A stretch of DNA of 64,000 bases from an uncultured Myxococcales bacterium (GTDB lineage: Bacteria > Myxococcota_A > UBA9042): the NCBI GenBank assembly GCA_903896545.1, contig CAITYF010000120.1:1-64000 (forward strand), read 5' to 3'. The notes under the pieces are model-generated. The model was not told the origin of the DNA. It saw only the letters and a program-made list of their open reading frames with translations, and did not search any database. Each line of letters opens with the position of its first letter. The first letter of the stretch is position 1. A program made the position numbers and the translations under genes. Below, piece after piece: positions 43,352-52,121 of the stretch.

Positions 43352-44272
43352 TTAGAAATGTCCGGCCAATGTCCACATCGCGCCGCCCTGATTGGGCACC
43401 ACGCCCGTCGTCAGCGCCACGCGGTTGCGCGGCTGATTGCCGTCGTGCCACCACAAGATCCCACCCGCAACCACTGCCGCTGCGCCCACACCGCCAAGCA
43501 CGCCCGCTGTGACTTGCCGGGAGTTGTACGTCGCGAGACCACTGTCCATTTCCAACTGTGTCACCGACCCGTGCAACGTCAGATTCTGACTGTTGGCGAC
43601 CTGATCCGCCGCCAACCGAGCGTCCAGATCGGCCAACTGACTGTGCGCCACGATGCCCACCGCAATCGACGCGATAATCAGCACCGCGCCTGCCGACATC
43701 GTCACGACCGCGGCGGTCTGCTCGCCCGACCACGTGTCCTGCGGCGGTGGAGCGACATTCACATCGGTCATGTCGTCGGGCGCGTCCAGACGAGGCGGAT
43801 CCTGGATGACTGGCGACTGCTTGATCGGCGGCGCAATCGGTTTCACCTGCGGTGCCGGAACCGCGACCACGGGCTTGGTCGGCGGCGGCGCGTTGCGGCG
43901 CGCTGTCTCCTCGGCCATCTTGGCATTCACGGCGAGGAGGTGTTTCTGAGCGTCGGCGCGTCCTGCAACGCTGTCCGCATCGTCACCGCGATCGATCTGG
44001 ATGTAGAGTTCAAAAAGTGGCTTCGCCTCTGCCCACAAGCCCGCCTGCTCGTAGGCGCGGGCGGCATTGAACACGGGCGCGGGACGCTGCACTTCCCCGT
44101 ATGCCTCCATGAACAACTGCGCGGCATGCTCGTAATCGCCGGCTTGATAGCGATCCTTCGCTTGGGCGACGAGCGCTTCCGCTTGCTTTTCCGCGTCAGG
44201 TGGTCCGGCAAATGCCGGTACCGCCGTCAGCGCGACCATTAGAATGAAAAGGAGAGAGAGCGCAGTTTTCAT
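43352..44272 (-). CDS. TPR-containing secreted membrane protein
   Basis: 306 residues from ATG 44272. A Sec signal (SLLFILMVALTAVPAFA) is followed by TPR helices (AKDRYQAGDYEHAAQLFMEA and VFNAARAYEQAGLWAEAKPL). A Pro-rich linker precedes two hydrophobic segments (AVLIIASIAVGIVA and VLGGVGAAAVVAGGILWW) and a short C-terminal beta-like tail. This is a common Myxococcota design of unknown role. The Cys-rich lipoprotein gene follows 28 bases downstream, so they probably share a transcript. Confidence 0.78.
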   Translation of the reverse strand: MKTALSLLFILMVALTAVPAFAGPPDAEKQAEALVAQAKDRYQAGDYEHAAQLFMEAYGEVQRPAPVFNAARAYEQAGLWAEAKPLFELYIQIDRGDDADSVAGRADAQKHLLAVNAKMAEETARRNAPPPTKPVVAVPAPQVKPIAPPIKQSPVIQDPPRLDAPDDMTDVNVAPPPQDTWSGEQTAAVVTMSAGAVLIIASIAVGIVAHSQLADLDARLAADQVANSQNLTLHGSVTQLEMDSGLATYNSRQVTAGVLGGVGAAAVVAGGILWWHDGNQPRNRVALTTGVVPNQGGAMWTLAGHF

Positions 44273-44341
44273 GACTTCAGCATCGTTCGCGTTGGGAAGT
44301 GTGTCAAACCGCTTCATGCAACGCGCGGGCGCGCAAACGAT

Positions 44342-45509
44342 TCACGCCAACTCCGCGATCAACCGATCCAGACGCGCCAGTGCCGGCGGAGAAACGCCCA
44401 AGTGCTCGTCTCGCATCCAGAAATCACCGCGAGCGATACCGGATTGCGCGCGGCGGAGCAAGTCCTCGCGGCGGCGATCGCCCAAGTCCACGGCAAACGC
44501 GCGCAAGTCGAGGCCCGCGCTGAGTCGAAGCCCCGTCAGGAGTCGCTCGTCCTGATGCTGATCGAGGTCGATGGACTCCCGCAGGTCTTCCGCGAGTTCA
44601 CGCTGCGCCAACGCCCGCAGCCAAATCTCGTGTTTGCGCGTGTTGCCGTACCGCAACCCAACCGCGCCCGCACGCGGCAGAAATCCGTGGGCACCAACCC
44701 CAACAGCGAGGTAATACCGCCCCGTCCAGTAAGCCAAATTGTGCTGCGAGGCGTGCCCGGGCCGCGCGTAGTTGGAAACCTCGTAGCGCGTGAGGCCATA
44801 CGGTGCGAGGAGATCCGGTAACGTGTCGAGCATCGTCGCTTGCAGATCATCGTCCGGCCGCGCGACCAAACCGCGCTTGACCTGTGCGGCTAGCGGCGTG
44901 CCCGATTCCACCGTGAGGCTGTAGGCGGACAGGTGACTCAGGCCGTAATCGAGAATTCCAGCGACATCGGTGCGGAGGTCCAGCAGCGTCTGGCCGGGTA
45001 CGCCAAAAATCAGATCCGCATTCGCAGACCGCAGCCGCCCCGCGGCGAGCAATCTCTCCAGTTGCGCGAGTGTCTGACGTGCGGATTCCGCGTCATGCAG
45101 GCGATCCAACGCACGTAGCCGGGCGTCGTGAAGCGCCTGAATGCCCACGGAAACGCGATTGATGCCAGCAGTCGCGTAGGCGGCCAGATCGCCCCGATTC
45201 CAATGCGCCAGGATTGGCTTCCAGCGTGATTTCGACTGCTTCAGTAAATCCGGCGCGCCGCTCCAACCAATTCAGTACGGCGGCGATCGCTTGCGGGCCC
45301 CAGAGTGAGGGCGTCCCGCCGCCGAAAAACACCGACTCTAATGGCGCGAATTCCTGATCCACCCCGCGAATTTCGAGCTCCGTCAGGATCTGCGCAAGGT
45401 AGCGTTCACGCGGAATCACACGGGCGACCGTCGTCGCAAAATCGCAGTACCCGCAGCGATGAAGGCAGTACGGGAAGTGAACGTAAACGTGGCGAATGGC
45501 CGGATTCAT
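44342..45509 (-). pseudogene. hemW: HemW-like radical SAM protein, broken by a +1 frameshift
   Basis: The N-terminal part starts at ATG 45509 (overlapping the previous stop) and shows HVYVHFPYCLHRCGYCDFAT, the CxxxCxxC cluster site, then FFGGGTPSLW and ITLEANPG. The frame then derails. Removing one base from the CCCC run at 45192-45195 (GGGG on the coding strand) restores a continuous family sequence: GDLAAYATAGINRVSVGIQA, then LIFGVPGQTLLDL and GVGAHGFLPR, to the stop at 44342. The combined product is about 388 residues, normal for HemW, the heme chaperone related to coproporphyrinogen III dehydrogenase. The shift could be a sequencing error in a homopolymer, a recent mutation, or slippage; everything else looks intact. 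Confidence 0.88.
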
Positions 45510-46822
45510 CGACGGATTTTGCCCACTTCCGCGGGCAGCGCGTGTTTTGCCAAGGCAGTCAGGAAACCATCGCCGACGAGCACGTGCAACCGCGGCGGAC
45601 CGTGAGCCGGCACATCGAGAACCGAGAGAGAGGGCTGCTGACACGCGTCCTGACCCAGCGGGCGCACGCAACCGGAAGGCTGCGCTTCGCCGATGCCGAT
45701 GACCCGCACGCCGCCAAAGCGCCCGTCGTAAAACACACCGGAAGTCGAGACCACCGCCGCAACCTGATGACGCAGCGCGTATTCGTAGATGCGGTAGGCG
45801 CGATCCGCGATCAGTTCGGCGTCACGCGTGAGGGTGAGCGGTCGTGCGGAGAACAAGACGCTGACGCGGTAGGCGCTGGTCCACTGAAGCACGTCGTGGA
45901 GGCGCTTCAGCTCCTCTTCCGCCAGCGTTTCGCCACGGGTGTCGACCGCTGCAAAGCCGACTTCACCGATGGACCACGCGCCCAGGTCGCGGTTGCCACG
46001 GCGGATCGGCGTGATCGCGTCGCCCGCGTTGCGCAACACCGCCAGCGGCGGCACTTCGCCTTGTGCCTGCCGCGGCCAATGCACCAACGCGACGGTTGCC
46101 GCACTGGCGTCGATCGCTTGCCCCAGCGCCTGCGCGGACGCGTCATCGCCTGTCGCGATCACCGCGTCGGCTTGGGCGTCGTTCGCAAGACTGGCGATCC
46201 GCGCCGCCATCGCGTCGTCCAACGTTCCGCCGACAAAGAGCAGTCGCGTTCCGTCAGCTTGTGGAAGGCGCTCAGCGTCTGGACGTTCCTCGCCATCGGC
46301 CGCGAGCACTGCCAAACGCTCCACAGGCAGCCGCAGCGTGGCCACTTCGGTCGGGTGCCCGCGGCGCTGCGCTTCCACGGTGACATGGCGATCACGCACG
46401 CTCTCGGCAAAAACGTGCTCCACGACGGCGCCCGCGACGGGCTCGCTGCCATCCTCGAAGTGCCACACGAAACGTTCAAATGGCAGATCGGTTTGCACGC
46501 TGAGGCGCACACGCGTGTTCGACCAGACACGCAGTTCCGTCGGATCGGCGATGACGTGGAGCGCTGCATCGGCTGCGGTCACGGGCAACGGTGCGGCCAC
46601 GGCCTCAAAATGGGATTCGGGCAGGAAGGCCGCAGCATCCGCAGATCCAGCGTCATCAAACGCGGAATTTGCGTCCGCTGCGAGGGTGACCGTCGACGAC
46701 CGAGGCTCCGGGGCGCCCAGAAGGTGCGCCACCAGCTTCCCTCCCACAAGCAACGCAAGCAGCACGGCACCGACGACGGCAAGCGCATTTTTCGCGTAGT
46801 TTTGCCACCTTGAATCGGTCAC
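45506..46822 (-). CDS. Membrane-anchored protein with PKD-like and degenerate phosphoesterase-like regions
   Basis: 438 residues from GTG 46822, with GGAGGAAGTGCCCGC upstream; the frame extends further back but only through antisense-like sequence. One N-terminal helix (ALAVVGAVLLALLVGGKLVA) is followed by a PKD-like beta domain (FVWHFEDGSEPVAGAVVEHV). The C-terminal half (LLFVGGTLDDA, VIATGDDASAQALG, VVSTSGVFYDGRFGGVRVIG) has the rhythm of a calcineurin-type metallophosphoesterase but lacks the GDxxD and GNH(D/E) ligands. It overlaps the hemW start by 4 bases. The fold guess is tentative. Confidence 0.65.
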   Translation of the reverse strand: MTDSRWQNYAKNALAVVGAVLLALLVGGKLVAHLLGAPEPRSSTVTLAADANSAFDDAGSADAAAFLPESHFEAVAAPLPVTAADAALHVIADPTELRVWSNTRVRLSVQTDLPFERFVWHFEDGSEPVAGAVVEHVFAESVRDRHVTVEAQRRGHPTEVATLRLPVERLAVLAADGEERPDAERLPQADGTRLLFVGGTLDDAMAARIASLANDAQADAVIATGDDASAQALGQAIDASAATVALVHWPRQAQGEVPPLAVLRNAGDAITPIRRGNRDLGAWSIGEVGFAAVDTRGETLAEEELKRLHDVLQWTSAYRVSVLFSARPLTLTRDAELIADRAYRIYEYALRHQVAAVVSTSGVFYDGRFGGVRVIGIGEAQPSGCVRPLGQDACQQPSLSVLDVPAHGPPRLHVLVGDGFLTALAKHALPAEVGKIRR

Positions 46823-46972
46823 GCGGGCACTTCCTCCGGCCGGTTGCGGCACGCTCAGTCCGTTGACCCTAGCACGGGGCCGCGGGTAGTATGGAAACCA
46901 AGCGGGGCCGAGCGCAACCGGGCAGCGCGACGCCGCTGACTGACGCGCTGGCCACCACACGGGAGAGACAGG

Positions 46973-48223
46973 ATGCGCCCCATTTTCCTCGCGATCGTCA
47001 TTCTGCCGTGCTCGCTGCTGTCTCCCGGCGCCGCTTACGCGACCAGTTGGGACGAACAGGCCATGACGTGCCTCGTCGCATTCAACAAACCCACGGAAGC
47101 CAATGAAAAATCCCTGGTGGGTTGCGCCGACGCCTTTGGCACCAGTGCGCGCTTGGAACGCGTCAACGCGCGCGATCGCAAGTCCGTGGAGCAAGGTCTG
47201 CGCTGGCTGTACGAAAACGGCACGGACGTGAACTCGGCGATCGCCCGCGAGAGCCTGCTGCGTTTGGACGTGAAGCTGCCTGCGCGCGCGCCACGTGGCG
47301 TGGAACCCGCGGCTACAGCGGCACAGCCTCTGGACGACCGCCGACGCTACGACCCACCCGAAGCGCGAACGGCCGATCGCGATGCGGCCGACAAGGTTGT
47401 GAAGGACGGCATCGCGTTGAACAAGAAGAAGAAATGGAAAGAAGGCGCGATGGTGCTGGCGGGCTCTCTGGACAAGGATCCGCGCTCGGAAGCGGCGCTG
47501 TACAACCTCGCGTGCGCGGAGGCGAATCTGTCGGACAAGCACGCCGATGCAACGCGCCACTTGGGCAATCTCGCGGATCTCGGCACGGAAACCGCGACGG
47601 CGCGGCTCATCAAAGCGCGGACCGATCCGGACTTTGACGCGATCCGCGACGAATCAGACTTCAAGCGCGTGACGGGCGCGGTGCGCGTGCAAGTCGTGAA
47701 TACGATCGGCGGACCGGGCGAGCAGGCGGTGGAAAATATCGAGAAGCTGCTCGTCAAGCTGGATCAGCGCAAGCCGGACACCAAAGACGACGATGGCACG
47801 CCGCTCGATCACCCGCAGATTCAGTTCAAGCCGCACGCCAAGGCGCAAACAGGGCTGCTGGCCGACTTGATGAACCACCCCAAGGTGGAACTGCAACCGA
47901 TGGCGGCCGATAGCACGAGCAAATACGACGTCATCGTGCGCTGGGGCGCGAAGGTCACGGTTGACGCCGATGGCAAGAAGAAAGCCGACAGCATTGGCCC
48001 GGAAGTGGTGGACGAGCAGGTTGCAGCGGCGCGGCGCAAGCAGAACAAGGTGCTGGCGCAGCCCGAACAGGCGATCAACAAGGTGAACAAAGTGGTCGAC
48101 ACGCCCGGACGGACGTATACGGAAGCCGAGAACATGGGCAAGCGCGCGACCAGTACCGTGGACAAAGCCAAAGGCGCGGCCGACAAAGTGAAAGGCCTTG
48201 CCGACAAGATCAACAAACTCTGA
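46973..48223 (+). CDS. Secreted TPR-like protein of unknown function
   Basis: 416 residues. A Sec signal (FLAIVILPCSLLSPGAAYA) precedes a helical region with TPR character (ALNKKKKWKEGAMVLAGSLD, then AALYNLACAEANLSDKHADA). The C-terminal 100 residues are Lys/Ala-rich and helical, ending in amphipathic repeats (KAKGAADKVKGLADKINKL) like small surfactant-type helices. ATG 46973 follows GAGAGACAGG. It is divergent from the phosphoesterase-like gene. No named family. Confidence 0.75.
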   Translation: MRPIFLAIVILPCSLLSPGAAYATSWDEQAMTCLVAFNKPTEANEKSLVGCADAFGTSARLERVNARDRKSVEQGLRWLYENGTDVNSAIARESLLRLDVKLPARAPRGVEPAATAAQPLDDRRRYDPPEARTADRDAADKVVKDGIALNKKKKWKEGAMVLAGSLDKDPRSEAALYNLACAEANLSDKHADATRHLGNLADLGTETATARLIKARTDPDFDAIRDESDFKRVTGAVRVQVVNTIGGPGEQAVENIEKLLVKLDQRKPDTKDDDGTPLDHPQIQFKPHAKAQTGLLADLMNHPKVELQPMAADSTSKYDVIVRWGAKVTVDADGKKKADSIGPEVVDEQVAAARRKQNKVLAQPEQAINKVNKVVDTPGRTYTEAENMGKRATSTVDKAKGAADKVKGLADKINKL

Positions 48224-48241
48224 GCCTGCCAAGCGACCCGA

Positions 48242-48517
48242 ATGCAAGCGATCTTCAGCAACATGACCGGCATCGAGTGGACCGTCGTCTTTCTGACGAC
48301 GGCCGTGTGCCTGCTGGGCGCGGTGCTGCCGATGCTGGGAAACCTGCTGGGGCGGCTGTTTCTGGGTGAAGATCCGCTGTTGGCGCGGTGGAAACAGGCG
48401 CGTCAGGTGCGCCGCACCGCGACGATCGCCGCGCGGCAGGCCAAGCGCGAAGCCAAGAAAGCCCAGAAAGCCGCCAAGGCGCTGCGCGTTGCCGAGTCCA
48501 AGTCCACGCCGCACTAG
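48242..48517 (+). CDS. Small membrane protein with basic Lys/Ala tail
   Basis: 91 residues. One or two hydrophobic segments (EWTVVFLTTAVCLLGAVLPM, then LGNLLGRLFLG) are followed by a strongly basic helical tail (AARQAKREAKKAQKAAKALR). It starts 18 bases after the TPR-like gene, and no convincing ribosome site is visible; ATG 48263 is an alternative start. The positive tail should stay in the cytoplasm and could contact nucleic acid or acidic phospholipid. Function unknown. Confidence 0.65.
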   Translation: MQAIFSNMTGIEWTVVFLTTAVCLLGAVLPMLGNLLGRLFLGEDPLLARWKQARQVRRTATIAARQAKREAKKAQKAAKALRVAESKSTPH

Positions 48518-48547
48518 AACGACCCGTTACCCAGGGAGACCGACCGC

Positions 48548-49225
48548 ATGGCCGCACCGCTTACGCTTGCTTCCAGTTCGCCACGCCGCAAGGAGCTGCT
48601 GGAAAAGCTCGGCTTTCAGGTGCGTGTGGTGCTGTCCGGCATCGACGAGACGCAGCTGGCGGGTGAACTTCCAGAGGACTACGCCAAGCGTGTCGCGCGG
48701 GCCAAAGTGCTCGCTGCGGTGAAGCGCCTGCAGGCGACGCTGTACACGTCCGACGTCGAGGCGCGGCGGTCGCTGGCTGCCGGGATGCCGCGCGTGGACG
48801 AGACGGTGCGCTGGGTGATTGGCGCCGACACCGTGGTGGTTGTGGACGACGTGATTTACGGCAAGCCAACGGACGTTCAGGAAGCGCGCGAGATGCTGCA
48901 GCGGCTGTCGGGGCGCGAGCACCTCGTGATCACGGGATTTTGCCTGTTTGACCTGAAGCGCGCCCGCGAAGGCCTACAAGCCGTGACCACTGTCGTGAAG
49001 TTCAAGGAGCTGACGCGAACCGAGATCGACGCGTACGTGTCGGTTGGCGAGTCCATGGACAAGGCGGGCAGCTACGCCGTGCAGGGCGTGGGCAGCTACC
49101 TCGTCGAGTACCTGCGCGGATCGTACACCAACGTTGTCGGCCTACCGCTTTGTCAGGTTATTGAAATGATGGAAGAAATGGGCGCGCGCGACGTCCTGCC
49201 TTGGGGCGCACGGGAAGCATTATGA
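48548..49225 (+). CDS. maf: Maf-family nucleoside triphosphate pyrophosphatase
   Basis: 225 residues. The N-terminal LASSSPRRKELLEKLG motif and VIGADTVVVVDDVIYGKP are hallmarks of Maf/YhdE proteins, and the C-terminal GSYAVQGVGSYLVEYLRGSYTNVVGLPL completes the family. Known activity: hydrolysis of noncanonical or modified NTPs to monophosphates, housecleaning linked to septum control. ATG 48548 follows CCAGGGAGACC. An insertion of about 15 residues at 60-78 (LYTSDVEARRSLAAG) makes it slightly long. It overlaps yggS by 4 bases. Confidence 0.93.
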   Translation: MAAPLTLASSSPRRKELLEKLGFQVRVVLSGIDETQLAGELPEDYAKRVARAKVLAAVKRLQATLYTSDVEARRSLAAGMPRVDETVRWVIGADTVVVVDDVIYGKPTDVQEAREMLQRLSGREHLVITGFCLFDLKRAREGLQAVTTVVKFKELTRTEIDAYVSVGESMDKAGSYAVQGVGSYLVEYLRGSYTNVVGLPLCQVIEMMEEMGARDVLPWGAREAL

Positions 49226-49938
49226 GTGAAGTCGCTGCCAATCTGACCGCTGTTCAAGCAGCCATCGCTCAAGCCGCGACGGAAGCCGGTCGTCAACCGA
49301 CGGACGTGACGCTTATCGCCGTTTCCAAAGGACATTCCGCCGACGCCGTGCGCGAAGCCTACGCGGCCGGACAGCGCGACTTTGGCGAGAACTACGTGCA
49401 GGAATGGCAGGAAAAATCGGCTCAGCTCGCCGACCTGACCGACCTGCGCTGGCATTTTCTGGGCCACTTGCAGCGCAACAAGATCCGCTTTGTCATCGGC
49501 AAGGTAGCGCTGCTGCACTCGGCTGACGACATGGCCGGCATCGACGAGATGCAACGCGGCGCCTGGAGCGCGGGCGTCAAGCAGGACGTCCTTTTGCAGA
49601 TCAACCTCGCGGAAGAAGAACAGAAACGCGGCTGCGGTGAGGACGACGCGGAGTTGTTTCTGGACGTACTCTCGCGTTCGCCCAACCTCGTTCTGCGCGG
49701 ACTGATGACCTTGCCTCCGATGGATGAGAATCCGGAGACGACTCGGCAATGGTTCAAGCGCCTGCGGGTCCTACGCGATCGCTTGCAAGCGCGGCTGCGC
49801 GGGCGTCCGGGCGCACCGGCAAGCTTGTGGCTGTCCATGGGCATGAGCAGCGACTACCCGGTGGCGATTGCAGAAGGCGCGACACACGTCCGCGTCGGCA
49901 CCGCGATTTTTGGCGCGCGGGCCCCGAAAATTCGCTGA
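49222..49938 (+). CDS. yggS: YggS/PROSC-type pyridoxal-phosphate homeostasis protein
   Basis: 238 residues from ATG 49222, overlapping the maf stop. LIAVSKGHSADAVREAYAAG carries the PLP-binding Lys; DFGENYVQEW and WHFLGHLQRNKIRFV follow. The C-terminal MSSDYPVAIAEGATHVRVGT binds the phosphate. This is an alanine-racemase-fold protein without known catalysis that buffers PLP. Length is normal. Cotranscription with maf and, further on, salvage enzymes fits a housekeeping cluster. Confidence 0.94.
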   Translation: MSEVAANLTAVQAAIAQAATEAGRQPTDVTLIAVSKGHSADAVREAYAAGQRDFGENYVQEWQEKSAQLADLTDLRWHFLGHLQRNKIRFVIGKVALLHSADDMAGIDEMQRGAWSAGVKQDVLLQINLAEEEQKRGCGEDDAELFLDVLSRSPNLVLRGLMTLPPMDENPETTRQWFKRLRVLRDRLQARLRGRPGAPASLWLSMGMSSDYPVAIAEGATHVRVGTAIFGARAPKIR

Positions 49939-50048
49939 TTCTGCCGCGTCAGCGATTTGGCACATAGAAGTTGCACGCCCGTCCTGCGTTTCGCCTTGAC
50001 GCTCCTTAGCCCCACAGCCTAGCGTCCATGCTCTTCTGGAGATTCGTC

Positions 50049-50867
50049 ATGGGCGAGACCGCGTACCTGAACCTGCACAATCAGGAAACTGAGCTGGAGC
50101 ACCGCTACGGACCGCAGGTTCATCTGATCCACGACCCGCTGGCGCTGACCTGGCTGGCGCGCCTGTGCCATCCGAACTGCGTACAACCCGAAGTAAATCG
50201 ACTGATTACGCTGCTGTATCGGGGCCTTGTACGCGAGGTGATCAACCGCGAATTTCCGCGCCGCGGCGTGCGTTCCGAGACGCGCATGCGCGAATTGACG
50301 CCGTTTGGCGTTTACGAAGGTCAAATCATCGATCCGACAACGGAGGTCACGACCGTCGACATCGCCCGCGCGGGCATTTTGCCGTCGATGGTCTGCTTTG
50401 ACGCGCTGTGCGAGGTGATCGACCCGACGCGTGTCCGTCAGGATCACATTCTGATGAACCGCTTGGTCGACGATCGCGCGCAAGTGACCGGCGCGGGCAT
50501 GTTTGGCCGCAAGATCGCCGGACCGGTCAAGGATCGCATTCTGCTGGTTCCCGACCCGATGGGTGCAACCGGCTCGTCGTTGTCCGAGGCGATCTCATTT
50601 TACCAGAGCGAGTTGGACGGCTCGCCCAAGCAGGTCTTTTGCCTGAATCTGATTGTCACGCCGGAGTTTATCAAGCGGCTGACCAAGCAGTTCCCGGACC
50701 TCGTGCACATCTACGCCTACCGTCTGGACCGCGGGCTTTCGCCGCAGGACGTGCTCGCGGACATTCCGGGCGCGCAGTGGGACCGTGAACGCGGCTTGAA
50801 CGACCATCACTACATCGTTCCGGGCGCGGGCGGCATGGGTGAAATCATGAATAACGCGCTGACCTAG
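50049..50867 (+). CDS. Uracil phosphoribosyltransferase-like protein
   Basis: 272 residues from ATG 50049, with GGAG seven bases upstream; an in-frame ATG at 50028 is the alternative. It shows the type I phosphoribosyltransferase fold; the PRPP loop reads LVPDPMGATGSSLSEA, close to the DPMLATGGS signature of uracil phosphoribosyltransferases but with GATGSS. ARAGILPSMV matches the upstream flexible-loop region of UPRTs. It is longer than E. coli Upp (208 residues) by about 60 residues. The neighbouring hpt gene supports a role in base salvage. Base specificity is not proven by the motifs seen. Confidence 0.75.
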   Translation: MGETAYLNLHNQETELEHRYGPQVHLIHDPLALTWLARLCHPNCVQPEVNRLITLLYRGLVREVINREFPRRGVRSETRMRELTPFGVYEGQIIDPTTEVTTVDIARAGILPSMVCFDALCEVIDPTRVRQDHILMNRLVDDRAQVTGAGMFGRKIAGPVKDRILLVPDPMGATGSSLSEAISFYQSELDGSPKQVFCLNLIVTPEFIKRLTKQFPDLVHIYAYRLDRGLSPQDVLADIPGAQWDRERGLNDHHYIVPGAGGMGEIMNNALT

Positions 50868-50876
50868 GAGCGAGCC

Positions 50877-51410
50877 ATGGCCAAGACCGAACGCGTGGAA
50901 GTGTTCCTGACCGCAGAGAAATTGAACGCACGCGTGGCCGAAATGGGCCGCGAGATCGAGGCGCTACCGCCGACGGAACAGCCGCTTGTGCTGATCTGCG
51001 TGCTGAAGGGTTCCATCCTCTTCTTCGCCGATCTCGTCCGCAACCTGCAACGCCCCGTGCATCTGGTGTTCCTCGGCGTGTCGAGCTACTCAGGAGGTAC
51101 GGAAACGTCGGGCGCGGTCCGCTTGACCCACGACCTGACGCTGGACATCTCCGGTCGTGACGTCGTAATCGTCGAGGACATCGTCGACACGGGCCTGACG
51201 ATGAGCTACTTGCTGCACAACCTGCAGTCGCGTGAGCCGCGTTCCGTGTCCGTCGCGACGTTGCTGCACAAGCCGGCGCGCCAGAAGATCGCGGTGCCGC
51301 TGACCTGGGTCGGCTTCACGATTGAGGACGTCTTCGTCGTCGGCTACGGTCTGGACTTCGAGGAGCGGTACCGCAACTTGCCGTACATCGGGGTCATGCA
51401 TTTTGACTGA
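50877..51410 (+). CDS. hpt: Hypoxanthine phosphoribosyltransferase
   Basis: 177 residues, standard length. The PRPP-binding motif is VVIVEDIVDTGLTMSYL; the N-terminal LICVLKGSILFFADLVR binds pyrophosphate, and VGYGLDFEERYRNLPYIGVM closes the purine pocket. Converts hypoxanthine or guanine plus PRPP to IMP or GMP. ATG 50877 follows TAGGAGCGAGCC, and it starts 9 bases after the UPRT-like gene, so the two form a salvage operon. Confidence 0.95.
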   Translation: MAKTERVEVFLTAEKLNARVAEMGREIEALPPTEQPLVLICVLKGSILFFADLVRNLQRPVHLVFLGVSSYSGGTETSGAVRLTHDLTLDISGRDVVIVEDIVDTGLTMSYLLHNLQSREPRSVSVATLLHKPARQKIAVPLTWVGFTIEDVFVVGYGLDFEERYRNLPYIGVMHFD

Positions 51411-51416
51411 GCGATC

Positions 51417-52052
51417 ATGAAGCTGCACTTTTTGGGCCACGCCGCCTTCGCGCTGGAAATAGGCGGGCTGCGCCTGTGCCTCGATCCGCACAAGCCCGGC
51501 GTCATCGGCGGTCGGTTTCAGCTGCCGGCGATCCGCGGGCCTTTTGACTGGATCGCGAGCACGCACGCACACGAAGACCACAGCGCATGGACGCCGGAGT
51601 TGGGCACGACGCGACGCATCGAAGGCGACGCGGAGATCGGCGCACTCACGGTGCGTGGACGCCCGGTGTTTCACGATGCCTGTTCCGGCGTGAAGTCGGG
51701 CCTTTCGACAATGCTCTCGTTTGAAGCCGAAGGCGTTCGCGTTGTCCATTGCGGCGACGTCGGCAGTTACACCGAAGCGGACGTCGCGTGGCTGCGCGGA
51801 ACGGATGTGCTGCTCGTGCCCACGGGCGGGACGTACACACTGGATGGAGCGGGGGCGGCCGCGCTCGTGAAGGCAGTACAGCCGAAGATGGCCGTACCGA
51901 TGCACGCCGCTGATCCGCGAATCGATCTGCCGCTCGCGCCGAACAGCCAGTTCCTCCAGCATTTCAACGTGACTCCGTGGCGCGGGGCTGCGCTGAGTTG
52001 GACACCGAACGCGCCCATTCCAGCGCCAATCGTTGTACTGGACGCCCCGTGA
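51417..52052 (+). CDS. Metallo-beta-lactamase-fold hydrolase (UlaG-like)
   Basis: 211 residues. Begins MKLHFLGHAAFALEIGG, as in UlaG/RomA-type MBL proteins; the metal site is THAHEDHSAW (HxHxDH), with further ligands in VVHCGDVGSYTEADVAWL and AVPMHAADPR. It starts 6 bases after hpt, so it may be cotranscribed with the salvage genes. The substrate is unknown; members of this group hydrolyse lactones, phosphodiesters or N-acyl phospholipids. Confidence 0.88.
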   Translation: MKLHFLGHAAFALEIGGLRLCLDPHKPGVIGGRFQLPAIRGPFDWIASTHAHEDHSAWTPELGTTRRIEGDAEIGALTVRGRPVFHDACSGVKSGLSTMLSFEAEGVRVVHCGDVGSYTEADVAWLRGTDVLLVPTGGTYTLDGAGAAALVKAVQPKMAVPMHAADPRIDLPLAPNSQFLQHFNVTPWRGAALSWTPNAPIPAPIVVLDAP

Positions 52053-52121
52053 CGGCCACACAATCGTTGACGATTGGCCGCGAGAAATGAGACCATGACC
52101 ATCCGTTCTCTGGAGGAACCT

